Assembly (NCBI GenBank): GCA_038503075.1 | Contig: JBCAML010000021.1 | Coordinates: forward strand, 1,364,001-1,428,000 | Reading direction: 5' to 3' | DNA length: 64,000 bases | DNA from: Gyromitra esculenta | Lineage: Eukaryota; Ascomycota; Pezizomycetes; Pezizales; Discinaceae | Shown: positions 1 through 11,400 of the stretch, in pieces | How the letters are laid out: each line of letters starts with the position of its first letter | How positions within the stretch are numbered: position 1 is the stretch's first letter | The notes under the pieces: model-generated | Databases searched by the model: none | The model's input: only the letters and a program-made list of their open reading frames with translations | What the model was told of the DNA's origin: nothing | Program-made: the position numbers and the translations under genes

Positions 1-23
1 TGGGTTAATAGGAAAAAGATCGC

Positions 24-1759
24 TTAATAAAATTCTATCGAATCATAGATGAACTGCAAGCGACACATATTAGCAAACAAGTTTCAAAGCGGTCCAAGAG
101 GGGTGAAAAACTCACGTTGGGATTCAAGAAGTCGGTTCCGGTGCTTCCAGAGGCACAACTGATAGCAATGGTATTGGTACCAGCGATCAACTGCGCAGCC
201 GGAATGGCGAACGAATAGACCTCGCCGTATCCGCGATAAGCACCGCGAGTCAAACCACGGGAATCAATCTTTGTTGGCGCTGCAGGGGTTGCAGGAGCAT
301 AACTGTTGAACACAATTGAAGGACGACCGCCAGCGAAGCTGAGCGTGGTGTAGATCTTGAGTGTCCTGGCGGCAGCAGCCTGCGCAGCAGTCAAAGTGAC
401 CTTGATCGTGGTTGGATCGTTGACAGTCTTGACCTGGGCCATGGGGAAATCTGCAGTGGAGGAAGTACCCCATGTGAAGGTTGTTGCAGCCCACGAGGAC
501 ATGCGGGTATCGGTGGGGTGCATATAAAGCTGGTTGGCAGCGTTTTTAAACCCAGTTGGTCTCCCATCAACTGCGCCAATGCGGAAGAGGACGCTTGCGG
601 TGCCAGCAGTGGCAGTGATCGATTTGCTGGTAGTTGATCCAGCGGTGACGGTGACGGTGGTGGAAGCAACTTGGTATTCGCCACTGTATAAGATCATGTC
701 ATAGGTTCCTGGTTTCATGGCGGGGGAAGTGAATGAGCCAGTGGAAGAAGTCCAGTACTGCGCAGCACTGTTCTTCCAGTGAACCACACCATCGGAAGTG
801 ACACCGCTGACGGTACCGGAGACATAACCACGGCTACCGACAGGAACGAAGCCGGTGACGCCGAGGGAGCTGAAGAAGCTGAAATCAAGAGTGCTGGATG
901 CAGTGCTACCGGAGGTGAAAACAAGACCGTATGGGCCGTGCAGGCCCATGCGGTAGGCTTCGGTTTGAACGTGGCCGGAGTTCATGTAGAAGTAGAGTTC
1001 CTGTTGAGCGCTGCCCTGGTTGTCGATATCACGGAAGAAGCTAGATACAAGTCAGTGATCAAATCCACAATATTTCTTGAGGTGAGATTAAACTCACGGC
1101 CCACCGCTAGATGACTCGTAGGAGTATCCAGGGATAACCATACATGCAGCGACACCGGTACCAGTAACACAGTGAACCTGATCCTCGATGAAACGTTTGC
1201 TGGAGTAGAACTTGCTGCGAGTCTGCCCGTCGAGGAGGTAGACATCAGAGCCTTCAATGGCAGTACCACCATCCATTTCCGATGCAGTGACACCGTTCGG
1301 GAGAGCGGTTTTCTTGAGACGTGCGATGAAGCGCAATTCACCGACGGTGGGCTCTGCAGTGATGTAGGTCGCCATGTGTAAAATTGGGCTTCCAGACTAT
1401 AAGCACTATTAGTATTGACGCCAATAATGTTAATAATAGATCATAAGCTTTACTTTTACGATGATGTATTGGATCAAAGTATCTGTGGTAAGGGTAATTT
1501 TAATATACGACCCCGAAGTCGTAGCGACGACATTGGAAGTCCCAAGGCCAGAGCTGATATGCGTAAACTTAGACGAGTCCTGGCATTCGATGCCGTTGTA
1601 AACCAGAGAGACGATATCACCGGTAGTCTTCGAGACCTTGAACACCAAACCACCAGCAGTGTCCACAGTCAATTGAGTGCCAGAATCAGTGACGCCAAAG
1701 GCGGCATATGCCGTCGCCGACAAAAAGGCGACGGCGCTGAAGAGGGATTTGATCAACAT
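24..1759 (-). CDS. rglA: Rhamnogalacturonan lyase, polysaccharide lyase family 4, secreted
   Basis: Secreted lyase that cleaves the rhamnogalacturonan I backbone of pectin by beta-elimination. I join four exons: 1454-1759, 1098-1396, 116-1040 and 24-53, with introns of 57, 57 and 62 bp, giving 519 aa, close to the roughly 527 aa of Aspergillus RglA. Residues 1 to about 19 are a signal peptide ([19 protein letters not shown]). Exon 2 carries the [16 protein letters not shown] segment, and the exon 2/3 junction restores [12 protein letters not shown], both typical of PL4. The C-terminal half looks like the fibronectin III-like and carbohydrate-binding domains of the family. The last exon is only 30 bp and gives the ending FIYDSIEFY plus stop, matching the usual IYDAI ending. 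The gene is therefore complete although it touches the window edge. It has no functional tie to the quinate genes downstream. Confidence 0.9.
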
Positions 1760-4700
1760 CGCGAATAATCAAGCAGACCCAGGTAGCAATGGATGCTACG
1801 GAACCTAGCCGGACTTAGATTCAAGAAAGAATGAAAAAACGCTCTTGAAAAAGCGCCTGATGAGGAGAATGAAGGTCGGCAGTGGTACCTATGGTGGTGA
1901 ACCAGAGATTGGGGGAGAGTTCTTCAGCGCTGCCATAGGTTCTTTATATGCCATCGGAGAAGACAGTAAAAATCACCAGCCTGCCGGCTCGGACCCGTCG
2001 TGAGCGAGTATTGACAGAGTTTGATGAAGGAGGAACACTTTGTTTGCGCCGGGCCCTGGTCCTGGCATCTGTAAGGTCCCATATTATCAAGAAGTTTGTC
2101 GCCTTGGCAGGGCGCAGAATCCTTGAAGACTCGGGTGGAATTGAGCCTGGGACGGCGCTGCCACCCGCATTCCGAACTGCGGGGGAATCTGCAAGATGAA
2201 GCGGGGAATCGGGGAATTAGGTGGGGAATATCGCGACCTACTGCCTTTTCCCCGGATAGTAGGGCATAGTTCACGATGTCAATATCTACTCTCTTGATAT
2301 CATAGCATTTTACAACAGATATTGGGCGGACTTCCTACAACATTCCGGTGAGACACTTGATTGAATTGCAGTGCTCTCTTGGAATTCTGGGCGCTACGGC
2401 CACCAAGCTGGCACTGTGGTTTCTAAGGGGAAGTGTCAGATAGATTACCCTAACCCTGTGGTCGGATTCACGGAATATATAGCCATGGCTGTAGGCAGTC
2501 ACCTAAGCTTAGTTTAGTATTAATATTTCAATCACACTACATAGGGCAGACATACTATACCCCAGCTTCCCACCTATATTTTGCCCCTATGTTCTTGGTC
2601 AGGACATATTTTGAACCCTTGCATACAATAGAGCGCCATCCCACCGCCGGATTGAACTATACCGAACCATCAGTCTCGCAACTCGCCAAGATTGTTCCCG
2701 AACCATGGGCAAATATCTCCACTAGGACCTTCATTTACCGGGGGCAGATGAAGCCGTTGAAACTGGGCTAGGGCTATTCAGCGCTCGTCACACGAGTTGT
2801 CCAGTGCATAGAGCTACCCCGATATCAGACCGGATGTGAATCGTGGTACGTAGATAGATTCTTTGGATTGATCGACAACATATCAAGTCTCGGTATTCTC
2901 TCGTTCTAAACCGATAATAGCCAAGGGCAGATTTCGTTGATTGAATAGTAAACGTTTAACCTCGCAATTGAGGAAAAGAGCGTACGCGTTGATGTTGACA
3001 TCATGGCGGAAGGTGCCTCAAGTTCTCTATCCTTAGGGTAGATATCATCACCTTTAATCTTTCTTACACCTGGAGAAACATTCTTCTAAACGTGAACTTG
3101 TATGTTTACTAACCATCTTCATCCCGGGGTGGCCAATATTCCTTTCCCCGTACCCGAGTACCGGTGATGGGAATCAGTCTCTGCGCCGCTGCCAAGCAAC
3201 GTGACTTTTAATTAGCCCAGCACCCATAAAAGCTTTTGCTAAGCTTTTCTGCCGAGCTCACAAACAGAAAATATGACCTACTGCACGATGATTGTGACGT
3301 CTCGATGGATGGTAGATTTGCCGACGTCAAAGTCTTCGGCTAGTTCAACATAGATATGCAAAGTAATTAATTATTGGTTTAGTGATTGTTGGATTGAGCC
3401 TCTTTTTGTAGTTGTGCATGTGGGTATCGATTGCTGGTGAAACTGAGGGTTCCAAGCTAGGACGTGACAGTGCCATGATAATATTCACCGCAAACTCTGG
3501 TGGGGAGATAATAGGTACTTGCAGTGCGTATCAATCATGTTATATATCGATTGATGTTAATGTTTTAGAGCATAAAATGACTGCTTGCGAGTGATAAATT
3601 GTGAATTGATCCTGGCGGACGCCAAGAGACCTACTTCTGCTACTATTGTTATGTAGAAGTTATAAGTGTTTTTCAAAGCATGCACGACAACTTCAGACGA
3701 ATGATCCACTTGGTACTCATCTTTGCTGGAACTCTAATTCCAATTCTTCAAACAGATCGTTATGGGCAAGTGCTAAACCATAGGAGAATCTATTTCCACA
3801 GTAAATTGATAGCAAGAAATTGTAGTTAGAGGTGCTGTCACAGTTTTTTTTTTTGGCCCAATTGCAAGTGCAGACTTCTTTCTGTATCGGTACCCCTATA
3901 TGCTATGCATATGAAGATTTCTATGCCCAATACTAGCTATAGGTCATGACAGACTACAGAAACTACTAAATTCTCAAGTGAATTCTACTTGGCTAACTAC
4001 GTCGGTCGCTAAAATATTGCTTCACTCCGGTTGGTGTTGCTAGGAACAGAACACTTTTCTATAGGATAATAGTTTTGAATCGAGTAATCGTGGGTAGGAC
4101 GAATCTGCTTTCATCTGAATATTTGAAATACTCAATAAGCGAATCTCTCCACCAATAATTGTAGTATACGTACACGTCCAGTAAGAAGGAGGATCCGGAT
4201 GGAGATGCTTCATAAAGTAAATTATTGGACTTTTTTCTTATGTGTTCTCTCTCTTTTGTATTGCTAGGGTGAAAATACCAAGATTCATTAACTTCCTTCC
4301 ACCTATACTTTAATGTACTATCTCGGTTTAAGATCTAGACCTATAACAAAAAAGTGCTGATTAGACACCGCAGTGACGCCCCTTCAAGTCCCTCAGAGCC
4401 AGCCTTAATCCCACAGCCTCCCAGGTAATGGTATTAATAGAATGTATCTCAGCGAGGGGTAATCCTTACTAGGGCGACAGAGCTGTTAATTTTGCTAACC
4501 GAGTGATATTCCGTGGTGATAAATTTAGTTTTCGACTTTTCGTCAGGTAACGTTAATCTAGATTATGTCGGTTTGAACAATAGAGTGGAGTTTATGATCT
4601 ACACTACGCGGTAGATGACTCCATCTAGTTCTATCATTTGATGCTCTTGAGGTTAATTTGATAGGTTCAGAGCCACAGCCCGGACTCCACAAACCCACCA

Positions 4701-4896
4701 AATCACCTCTCAAACCAGTGCTCGCATGTGTCAATCTCCTCACCCACTCCCACATCGCTACCCAAAGAAACATACAGTAACATATCAATTCATTGTTCCA
4801 GCCGTCACACAAATATACACGGCCCCTTCAAAATAACCGTATCAATATATACAACTCCTAGTCCCTATCCATCTCGCCCCCATAGGCGGGACTTCT
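1760..4896. other. Intergenic, no supported gene
   Basis: About 3.1 kb between the start of the lyase gene and the 3' end of the repressor gene. Only short open frames occur (83 aa on the plus strand at 1948-2199, 60 aa at 2589-2771, 84 aa on the minus strand at 4558-4812). None shows a domain, signal peptide or convincing splice continuation. The first few hundred bases upstream of 1759 must hold the lyase promoter. A nine-T run lies near 3847. Confidence 0.5.
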
Positions 4897-7728
4897 CTAC
4901 CCTACCGCATGCGCCTTCGCATACGCAATCTCAACCGCCTCCTTCATAACCTTCCTCGGTGCCTGTCTTCTCATAAACATCTCAAACTGCGCATACCCTT
5001 GTTCCGGCAGTACCTCTAATCCATCGACGCCGATCCAGCCTTTATGCGCCAGTGTCCGAATCTGTCGGAGCAGCGGAGTGATACGGGGTTTATACGCAAG
5101 CTGTTTACCGTTAGTAGGGATAGAGATATAGATGTAGGAATGAGAACGCACCTCGACACAGACCCCGCCTGTTGGGCTTCCGAGCCATTCTAGCGGCATG
5201 GTGAAATTCGCCGGTGGCATCCCCATGATGCTGTGAGCAGGGATGCAGCTAACGACGATACTAGGTAGCCAAAAGTTTTCCGGCCAGTGACTGTCAAGGC
5301 TAGGTATAACACGCACCACACTGTTGCACCCCGCGCATATCGATCCAGCGCGATCACCAGGCGGTGTTCCGGCATTTGTAGTCCCCGGTGGGGTAGGGGT
5401 GGGAACAGCTAAACTCCGGCTTCGAGAGCGGCCGTTAAAGTATTCTGCTAAATCCGCTGCACGGTTCACGTTGCGCCCGTAGAGGAATATATTTTCGACG
5501 CCGAGCTTCTGGAGCGCGTATACTGCAGCTCTTGCCATTCCGCCGGCTCCGACGACGAGGGCAGAGGTTCGCGCGGTTATGGCATTGACGGGGGTGAGGT
5601 AGCGGAGTGTACATGTTCGAATTCCTATCCAGTCTGTGTTATCGCCATGAAGCGCAGCCTGCGCTCCTTCGCCGCCATGAGAGCGGATCGGGAAGATGGT
5701 GTTGACGGCACCGATGGCGCGGGCGTGGTCCGATATGCTATGTAGTAGTGGGATGATTTCGAGTTTGAAAGGGAGGGTGATGGAGGCACCGCCGAATTTG
5801 GGGTCCTGGACGATGTGGAGGAGTTCGTTTATAGTTTCGGCTTGCTGGATGCAGTAGTTATGGGGGACACCGTAGGCTTCGTAGGCTGCGTTATACATGG
5901 CGGGCGAGAGGGAGTGGGTGATTACAGATCCAAAGATGCAGAACTGAAGCCGTGGGAGCATCGAGCAGCTATAAATGGCGGTGAGGGCTTCTTGGGTGGT
6001 TATTTCCTCATCTTCCTCGTTGGTATCGTTGGCTGTGTTTTGCTGGCCTGAACGTGCCTGGAGAAGAGGATGAGTGACGGGGGAGAGAACCCGATTCAGA
6101 AAGCGAGACATCTTCCCTAGATTTCCTGTATTCACAGCTATCAGCGGGGGAAGGAACCGTTCTCTTGGATTTCCATTATTCGCCACTGCATCTCGCCGTC
6201 TTTTCACATCCCACGCAAATGCAATCGCCGCGAAGTTGTCCCCCGAGGTTTTCGCCTTTTGGCTCAACCGCACCAGATCGCATCCCAACCTCGCCGCTCG
6301 ATCATATATCCTCCGCCGTTCAGCGCCATCCCAGCTCCACTCTCCGCCTTCTCTGGCTTCAAAATAAGAGCCAATGATCTTCGTCCCACCTTTCGAAGCC
6401 ACCAAATCCTGGATCCTCTGATCACTATACTGAAGTTCAACAACCAAATAATCCGCACCTAAGCGGAGGCCATGATAGAGCAGATTGAAGTAATCGTCCT
6501 CACCACGTCCATCGTCCGATCGAGCAGGAAAGCATCCGCCCTGGTGCTCGGTGCCAACATGGTAAATGATAGGAAGACTGGCGTACCGCCGTACATACGC
6601 AAACTGTTCAGAAACAAATCGCACATTCGAGAAACTATCCTTCTCGCTTATCTCAGTAGTAACTCTCCGTGAGTGTAACAGATAGTCGATCCTCAGATCA
6701 AACGCATCAGCTGTTGAGCCGATATCCTCAAGATCAAGCGCAGCACCGTCGATAGGTCCGAACAACGGCGAGGGCGGTAATATGAGTGCATATGTATACA
6801 GTCTATCTTCCAACGCCGTCGACGCCACAGCAGACGACGGATGCGGACTGTGTCGGTCCCACACGATCAACGGCGCCATCTCCTGCTGAAACGCAAAGTT
6901 AAGCAGCCGGAGAAAGTCTTGCTCAACCTTCTTCAGCGTCGGAGACGACGGAGTAGATTTGCCCAACATGGTAGTTGGCAACTGCCGTTTATCCCACATA
7001 TTATAGAACTCAAAGTTCGAGCAAACGGTATACATCGGTTCCCTCCTAGCTGCCAGACGGCGGAGCACATGCGCCGAGGACTCAACCTGTATAAGCTCTG
7101 GTGATGTGTCCGGAGACTGTGGACGTAGGTACGCTTCGATTTCCTTCTCATGGCGCACGACATGCACGACGGGATGCCGCGCCATCCACGCTCGAAGTAG
7201 GGTTCGGGAATTCGGTTTCTCGACGCATCCGCTTGAACAAACTATTACTGCCCCTGTTTCATTCTCCCGTAGGATATCTGCGAGGATTTCGGCTTCTTTT
7301 GCGCGATATGCAGGCCAGCCGTGGAGCGTTGCGTATTGTGCGGCTACCATGCCTGTAACGGTCACGAAGTGCATATCGGCATCGATCAACCGGCGACGAA
7401 GCGTCGAAGACGCTATCACGCCTATGGTCGACTTTCCGACGCCGCGAAGCCCGATTATGGCGATGGACGCGTTCGAAGGGAAAGAACGGGGTCGTGGGGC
7501 CGGGGCGAGAGGTGTGTGACGCTGGGGGGGAGGAGCTGCTGTAGGACCGATGGTCCGCCGACCGTCGAGGTTAGAGAGCTCTTGAAGCTTCCGCTTCATG
7601 GCTGAGGCAGTGTGCGAGAGGGAAGGGCTTGGAGAATGGTGGGGGGGAGGTGGTGAAGGGCAGAAGGAGGAGCGGGACTTTTCTGAGGCTGATGATATTG
7701 AAGATATTGAACCATTTGGTCGTTCCAT
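4897..7728 (-). CDS. qutR: QutR-like quinate pathway repressor (AROM-derived, three enzyme-like domains)
   Basis: Homologous to the three C-terminal domains of AROM, the architecture of the Aspergillus quinate repressor QutR, which holds the QutA activator inactive until quinate metabolites appear. The contiguous frame is 943 aa. A 51-bp in-frame intron (5101-5151, GTGCGT...AACAG) probably interrupts it; splicing joins CVE to LAYKPRITPLL and gives 926 aa, near the 929 aa I recall for A. nidulans QutR. Domains: Ser/Pro-rich leader 1-85; shikimate-kinase-like with intact P-loop GLRGVGKST (about 93-101); type I dehydroquinase-like centre; shikimate-dehydrogenase-like C-terminus beginning near IFGSVITHSLSP. 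The dehydroquinase part has lost its catalytic residues: the His motif SxHD reads SYFE and the Schiff-base Lys site reads DLVRLS. The dehydrogenase part keeps the Lys (LPFK) and Asp (NTD) positions. It is divergent from the Zn2Cys6 gene at 8449. Confidence 0.88.
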   Translation of the reverse strand: MERPNGSISSISSASEKSRSSFCPSPPPPHHSPSPSLSHTASAMKRKLQELSNLDGRRTIGPTAAPPPQRHTPLAPAPRPRSFPSNASIAIIGLRGVGKSTIGVIASSTLRRRLIDADMHFVTVTGMVAAQYATLHGWPAYRAKEAEILADILRENETGAVIVCSSGCVEKPNSRTLLRAWMARHPVVHVVRHEKEIEAYLRPQSPDTSPELIQVESSAHVLRRLAARREPMYTVCSNFEFYNMWDKRQLPTTMLGKSTPSSPTLKKVEQDFLRLLNFAFQQEMAPLIVWDRHSPHPSSAVASTALEDRLYTYALILPPSPLFGPIDGAALDLEDIGSTADAFDLRIDYLLHSRRVTTEISEKDSFSNVRFVSEQFAYVRRYASLPIIYHVGTEHQGGCFPARSDDGRGEDDYFNLLYHGLRLGADYLVVELQYSDQRIQDLVASKGGTKIIGSYFEAREGGEWSWDGAERRRIYDRAARLGCDLVRLSQKAKTSGDNFAAIAFAWDVKRRRDAVANNGNPRERFLPPLIAVNTGNLGKMSRFLNRVLSPVTHPLLQARSGQQNTANDTNEEDEEITTQEALTAIYSCSMLPRLQFCIFGSVITHSLSPAMYNAAYEAYGVPHNYCIQQAETINELLHIVQDPKFGGASITLPFKLEIIPLLHSISDHARAIGAVNTIFPIRSHGGEGAQAALHGDNTDWIGIRTCTLRYLTPVNAITARTSALVVGAGGMARAAVYALQKLGVENIFLYGRNVNRAADLAEYFNGRSRSRSLAVPTPTPPGTTNAGTPPGDRAGSICAGCNSVVRVIPSLDSHWPENFWLPSIVVSCIPAHSIMGMPPANFTMPLEWLGSPTGGVCVEVRSHSYIYISIPTNGKQLAYKPRITPLLRQIRTLAHKGWIGVDGLEVLPEQGYAQFEMFMRRQAPRKVMKEAVEIAYAKAHAVG

Positions 7729-8448
7729 CCCGAACCAGGGTCAGAAAATAGGCAGCGAACAGCATGTAGGCCTTGCGGCTGCCAATTTCCTGGAGACCGG
7801 GGATTGGCATTTGGAGGTAGAGGGAGGGTTTGAGACATAGAGGCCATTGAGTGGGGGAGCGGCGGAGGGGAGGGAGCGGATAAAGCAATACCCGGATCTA
7901 TAACGGGCGATAACTATGATTGAACCGACGATAGCCGCCGCCGCCCCCACACAACGCCGCCCCCAACACAAAGAGCGGCCCAGCCAACCAGGGTCTCGAC
8001 GGCCACGAGAATACCTCTCCGCTCCTGCAGCCATAGTGATTGATCGTTCAGACGCTGTGAGATGCGGCGCCTCCTTATACAATGGATATAGCTGTAATAG
8101 CCATAATAGAATAGCGCTCGGCATCCTCTCCGAGACCCGCTTTCGTAATTCATGATATCTCTCTCTCATGCACCGGATGAGTGAAAATTCTGCATAGCTG
8201 ACGGAATGGACCGGCGCCCCGAGACCTTGAAAGGCTGAGGCGGCAGCCGAGACAGTTCCAAGGCTTCCCCGCAAACTTCCCCGCAAAAACCCCAGACATC
8301 CCTCCCCAGGCCCCGTCTTCCCATGGAATCCCCTACCTGACTGCTCCGACTTTGCCTGGTCTCTCTCTTCACCAAGGGCGCGTGTACTGACAGCCTGTCT
8401 GCCAGTCCACCCCATCCACCAATCCGCCCACCCCCATAAACACACGAC
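7729..8448. promoter_or_regulatory. Divergent promoter region of the qutR-like and qutA-like genes
   Basis: A 720-bp gap between two outward-facing regulator start codons, so control elements for both must lie here. One GGATAA half-site (7878-7883) is followed by CCC at the expected distance, but the 16-bp match to the QA-1F/QutA palindrome is weak. Open frames here, such as the one on the minus strand up to 8484, have no domain and overlap the promoters. Confidence 0.5.
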
Positions 8449-11400
8449 ATGAGCGGCGAGTTGGCGAAGGGTGGCGGCGGGCATCGCTCGGAGACCGCCA
8501 GCACTGGGCCGGCGCCTAAACGAATGCGCGTATCACGCGCATGCGAGCAGTGTCGGTCGAGAAAAGCAAAGTGTGACGGCAAAACACCAGCCTGCTCTCC
8601 GTGCGTTACCCTGTCGCAGCAGTGCACATATGGCGCCCAGCCCAGGAAGCGGGGATTACCGCCGGGGAGTGTATCCGCGCTGGAGAGGACAGTCAAGCTG
8701 CTGCAGAGGGTTCTTGGGCTGCTCATCATCAGCGTAGAGGGGAGCGAGGCTGCGTTGTTGGGTTTGGTTCAACGGTGTGGGAAGAATTTGTTCGACGATG
8801 GAGATGAAGGGGATAAACTATCGATTGCGTGGAAGGGAGGGCCGCTTCCTGAAGCTTTGGAGAAATTACGAGAACAGGGGCGGGAGCCAGCAGAACGTTC
8901 ATCTACAGAGGCGGTAACAGCAGGAGCAGTAGCACCAGAGACTGAGGGAGAGGGAGCTCTCCCCGTTAATTTGGAGCTGGCTCAGGATCGCTTTCGAGAA
9001 GCCATAAAGGCCATCTCAAGTGGAGAGGGGGGAAGGGTGGGGCAGTCTGAGGCAGGAGGGCCTAGGGGTAGCGGATTAGAAGGAGATCTATCGGGACAGC
9101 AAGCAGAGGGTTCGAATGAGAAGGATGGAGATGGAGATGGAGATGGGATTGGGGCAATCGAGATGGATTGGGTGAAGGAGTCTCAGAGTTTACAGGAAAG
9201 CCATGCAGGAATGGAGAAGGGAATGGGAAGGGGGAAGGAGAGAGACCAGGGACATGAAATATCTCGAGAACCTCCATGTGCTACTATTACTACTAGTACT
9301 AGTACTAGTACTAGTGTTACTACGCATGCTAATAGTGGTGGGCTGCCAAATATCGACAATTCTCTGCTGATGAATAACACGGCTTTCCAGTATCAGGGCC
9401 ATCTTCAAATACGAGCTGTCTCTCCTCCACCCACTGCTGCTGCTCCCTCTGCCCTCCCTACCCCAATTTCCTTCCCGTCAATCGATACTTCCGATGAGAA
9501 TACTATCTCGGATGGCCCAATCTCGGGCTCAGCAATCCAAAACCAATCTCTATACAACCCCTCAATATCAAATCAATCATTCCGCTCTATATCCTATCAA
9601 CAACCTTCTCATCTCGATCCCGCTGTCCGTGATGATTATTCCCTGCCACTGCGTGACAAGCTCCACGATGATCACATACAGTTGCCCTCCAATTCGCGTC
9701 TCTTGCTAGACATATATTTCACCTACACCCATGTTTGGTTTCCCATCCTCGACAAATACGACCTCATCCGTTTGTTTCATGTCGTCAGCTCCTCTAATTC
9801 CTCGGCAAAGAGGAAAGCACATCCCTCCAAAACCCAAGTCCCTGCTGGAAAACGGGCTTTACTATACGCTGTTCTCGCTCTAGCCACTATTCAGCATGAA
9901 ACACTTCCCCAACCGTCATCCTCAGAAATTGCTTCCTCTCAAGGGAGATCTTCTTCTATTCCTCCTGTGCCACCGTCTCCTTCAGCGGCCACATTATATA
10001 CTGCCGCTCAGCAATTAATGTTTAGCCCCGGGGAAGAACACTGCCTTGATCGCGTGCAAGCACTACTTCTTCTCTCCCTTACTAATATATTTTTGTCACA
10101 CCTGAGCACGGCATGGTTACTCATTGGTCACGCTGGCCGAGTGGCAGTTGATATCAATCTCAAAACAGAAACAAAGTCACGATTCAACACCAGGACATGG
10201 CTCGGATACCTTGTACTCGAGACGTTCATTTCCGTGCGATTAGGGAGAGAGCCGGGAGTTCTGGAAAGAGACTGGAATGTACCAGTCATCGAAGAAGATG
10301 GATGGGAGGAATGGGATTCTTGGAAGGGAGTTGCTGTAGCTGAGCTTCAGCGGAAGAGAGATAGGGGCCGAGACCGCGGTGGTAGTCACGACAATGAACC
10401 TGCTCATATTCTATCAGTGTTCAACCATTTAGTTGGGTTATCACGGCTGGTGAGACGTATTGCAAGTTTACCACCGCCACTTCCCCCGCAACAACGATCA
10501 AGCCATCACAGCTATAATCGATCAGCTTCAAATGAGGACCTCTCTACCCCCCAAACTATCCTTCGTCAGCTTTACTCCTGGAATCGCGAGCTCCTCCCTC
10601 ATTGTTCGTTTGATATCCTAAACTTCCAAAACCTTGAACTATCGTCTCTTGTGCCCACAACTCCGCATATATCAAATCTACATCTCTTCTACGCCCACGC
10701 AATACTTGAGCTTCACTCTCGTTGCCCTCCCCGCTTATTCCATGATTCGTTCAATGGGATGAACGATCTAGCGCCTGCCGCTGCTTCATCTACAGCGATA
10801 ATACTAGAGCACATCAGGTCATCTCGCTCATTAGCAGTACTACCCTGCACGTTCGTCCACTTTGCAGGCTTCGTATCAGACACGACAAGCGATGATGGAT
10901 TCAGTCCGCTAGGACCGCTAGAAAAGTCGGTCTCTGAGCGAGTACGAGTCCTAAAAGACGAACTCGAGGCAATTCGGAACACAGCCGCAGCTGGCTTCAT
11001 CCCCAGCAACGGGCTCCTTAAAAAAGCTGAAACCAAGCAAGAGCTATCGCGACAACTAGTGTCACAGGGATCAAACCTCCCTCCTCCTCCCCCGCCACAG
11101 CCGCGGCAATTAATAGATACTCGCCCAAGACTCATGTCCCAGTCTGATGATAGCTCGTTGACCGGACAACTGGCGGCAATGTCGCCATCGCGATTATTCA
11201 CATTCACCCCACCAGCGTCCATGATTTCGCCTATCGGCAATATTCCAGCTCCAGAGTCTAGTCGTTTCCGACGGCCGTCCGCATTCTCTGCGAGTGGGAT
11301 TGACCCCCAAGTTCCACAGCCGCCGAATAACTCCCAATCTCAGCAAACCCATCATGCATCATCAATGATCGGAGGGAATATCCATCCCGGCACCGGTGAT

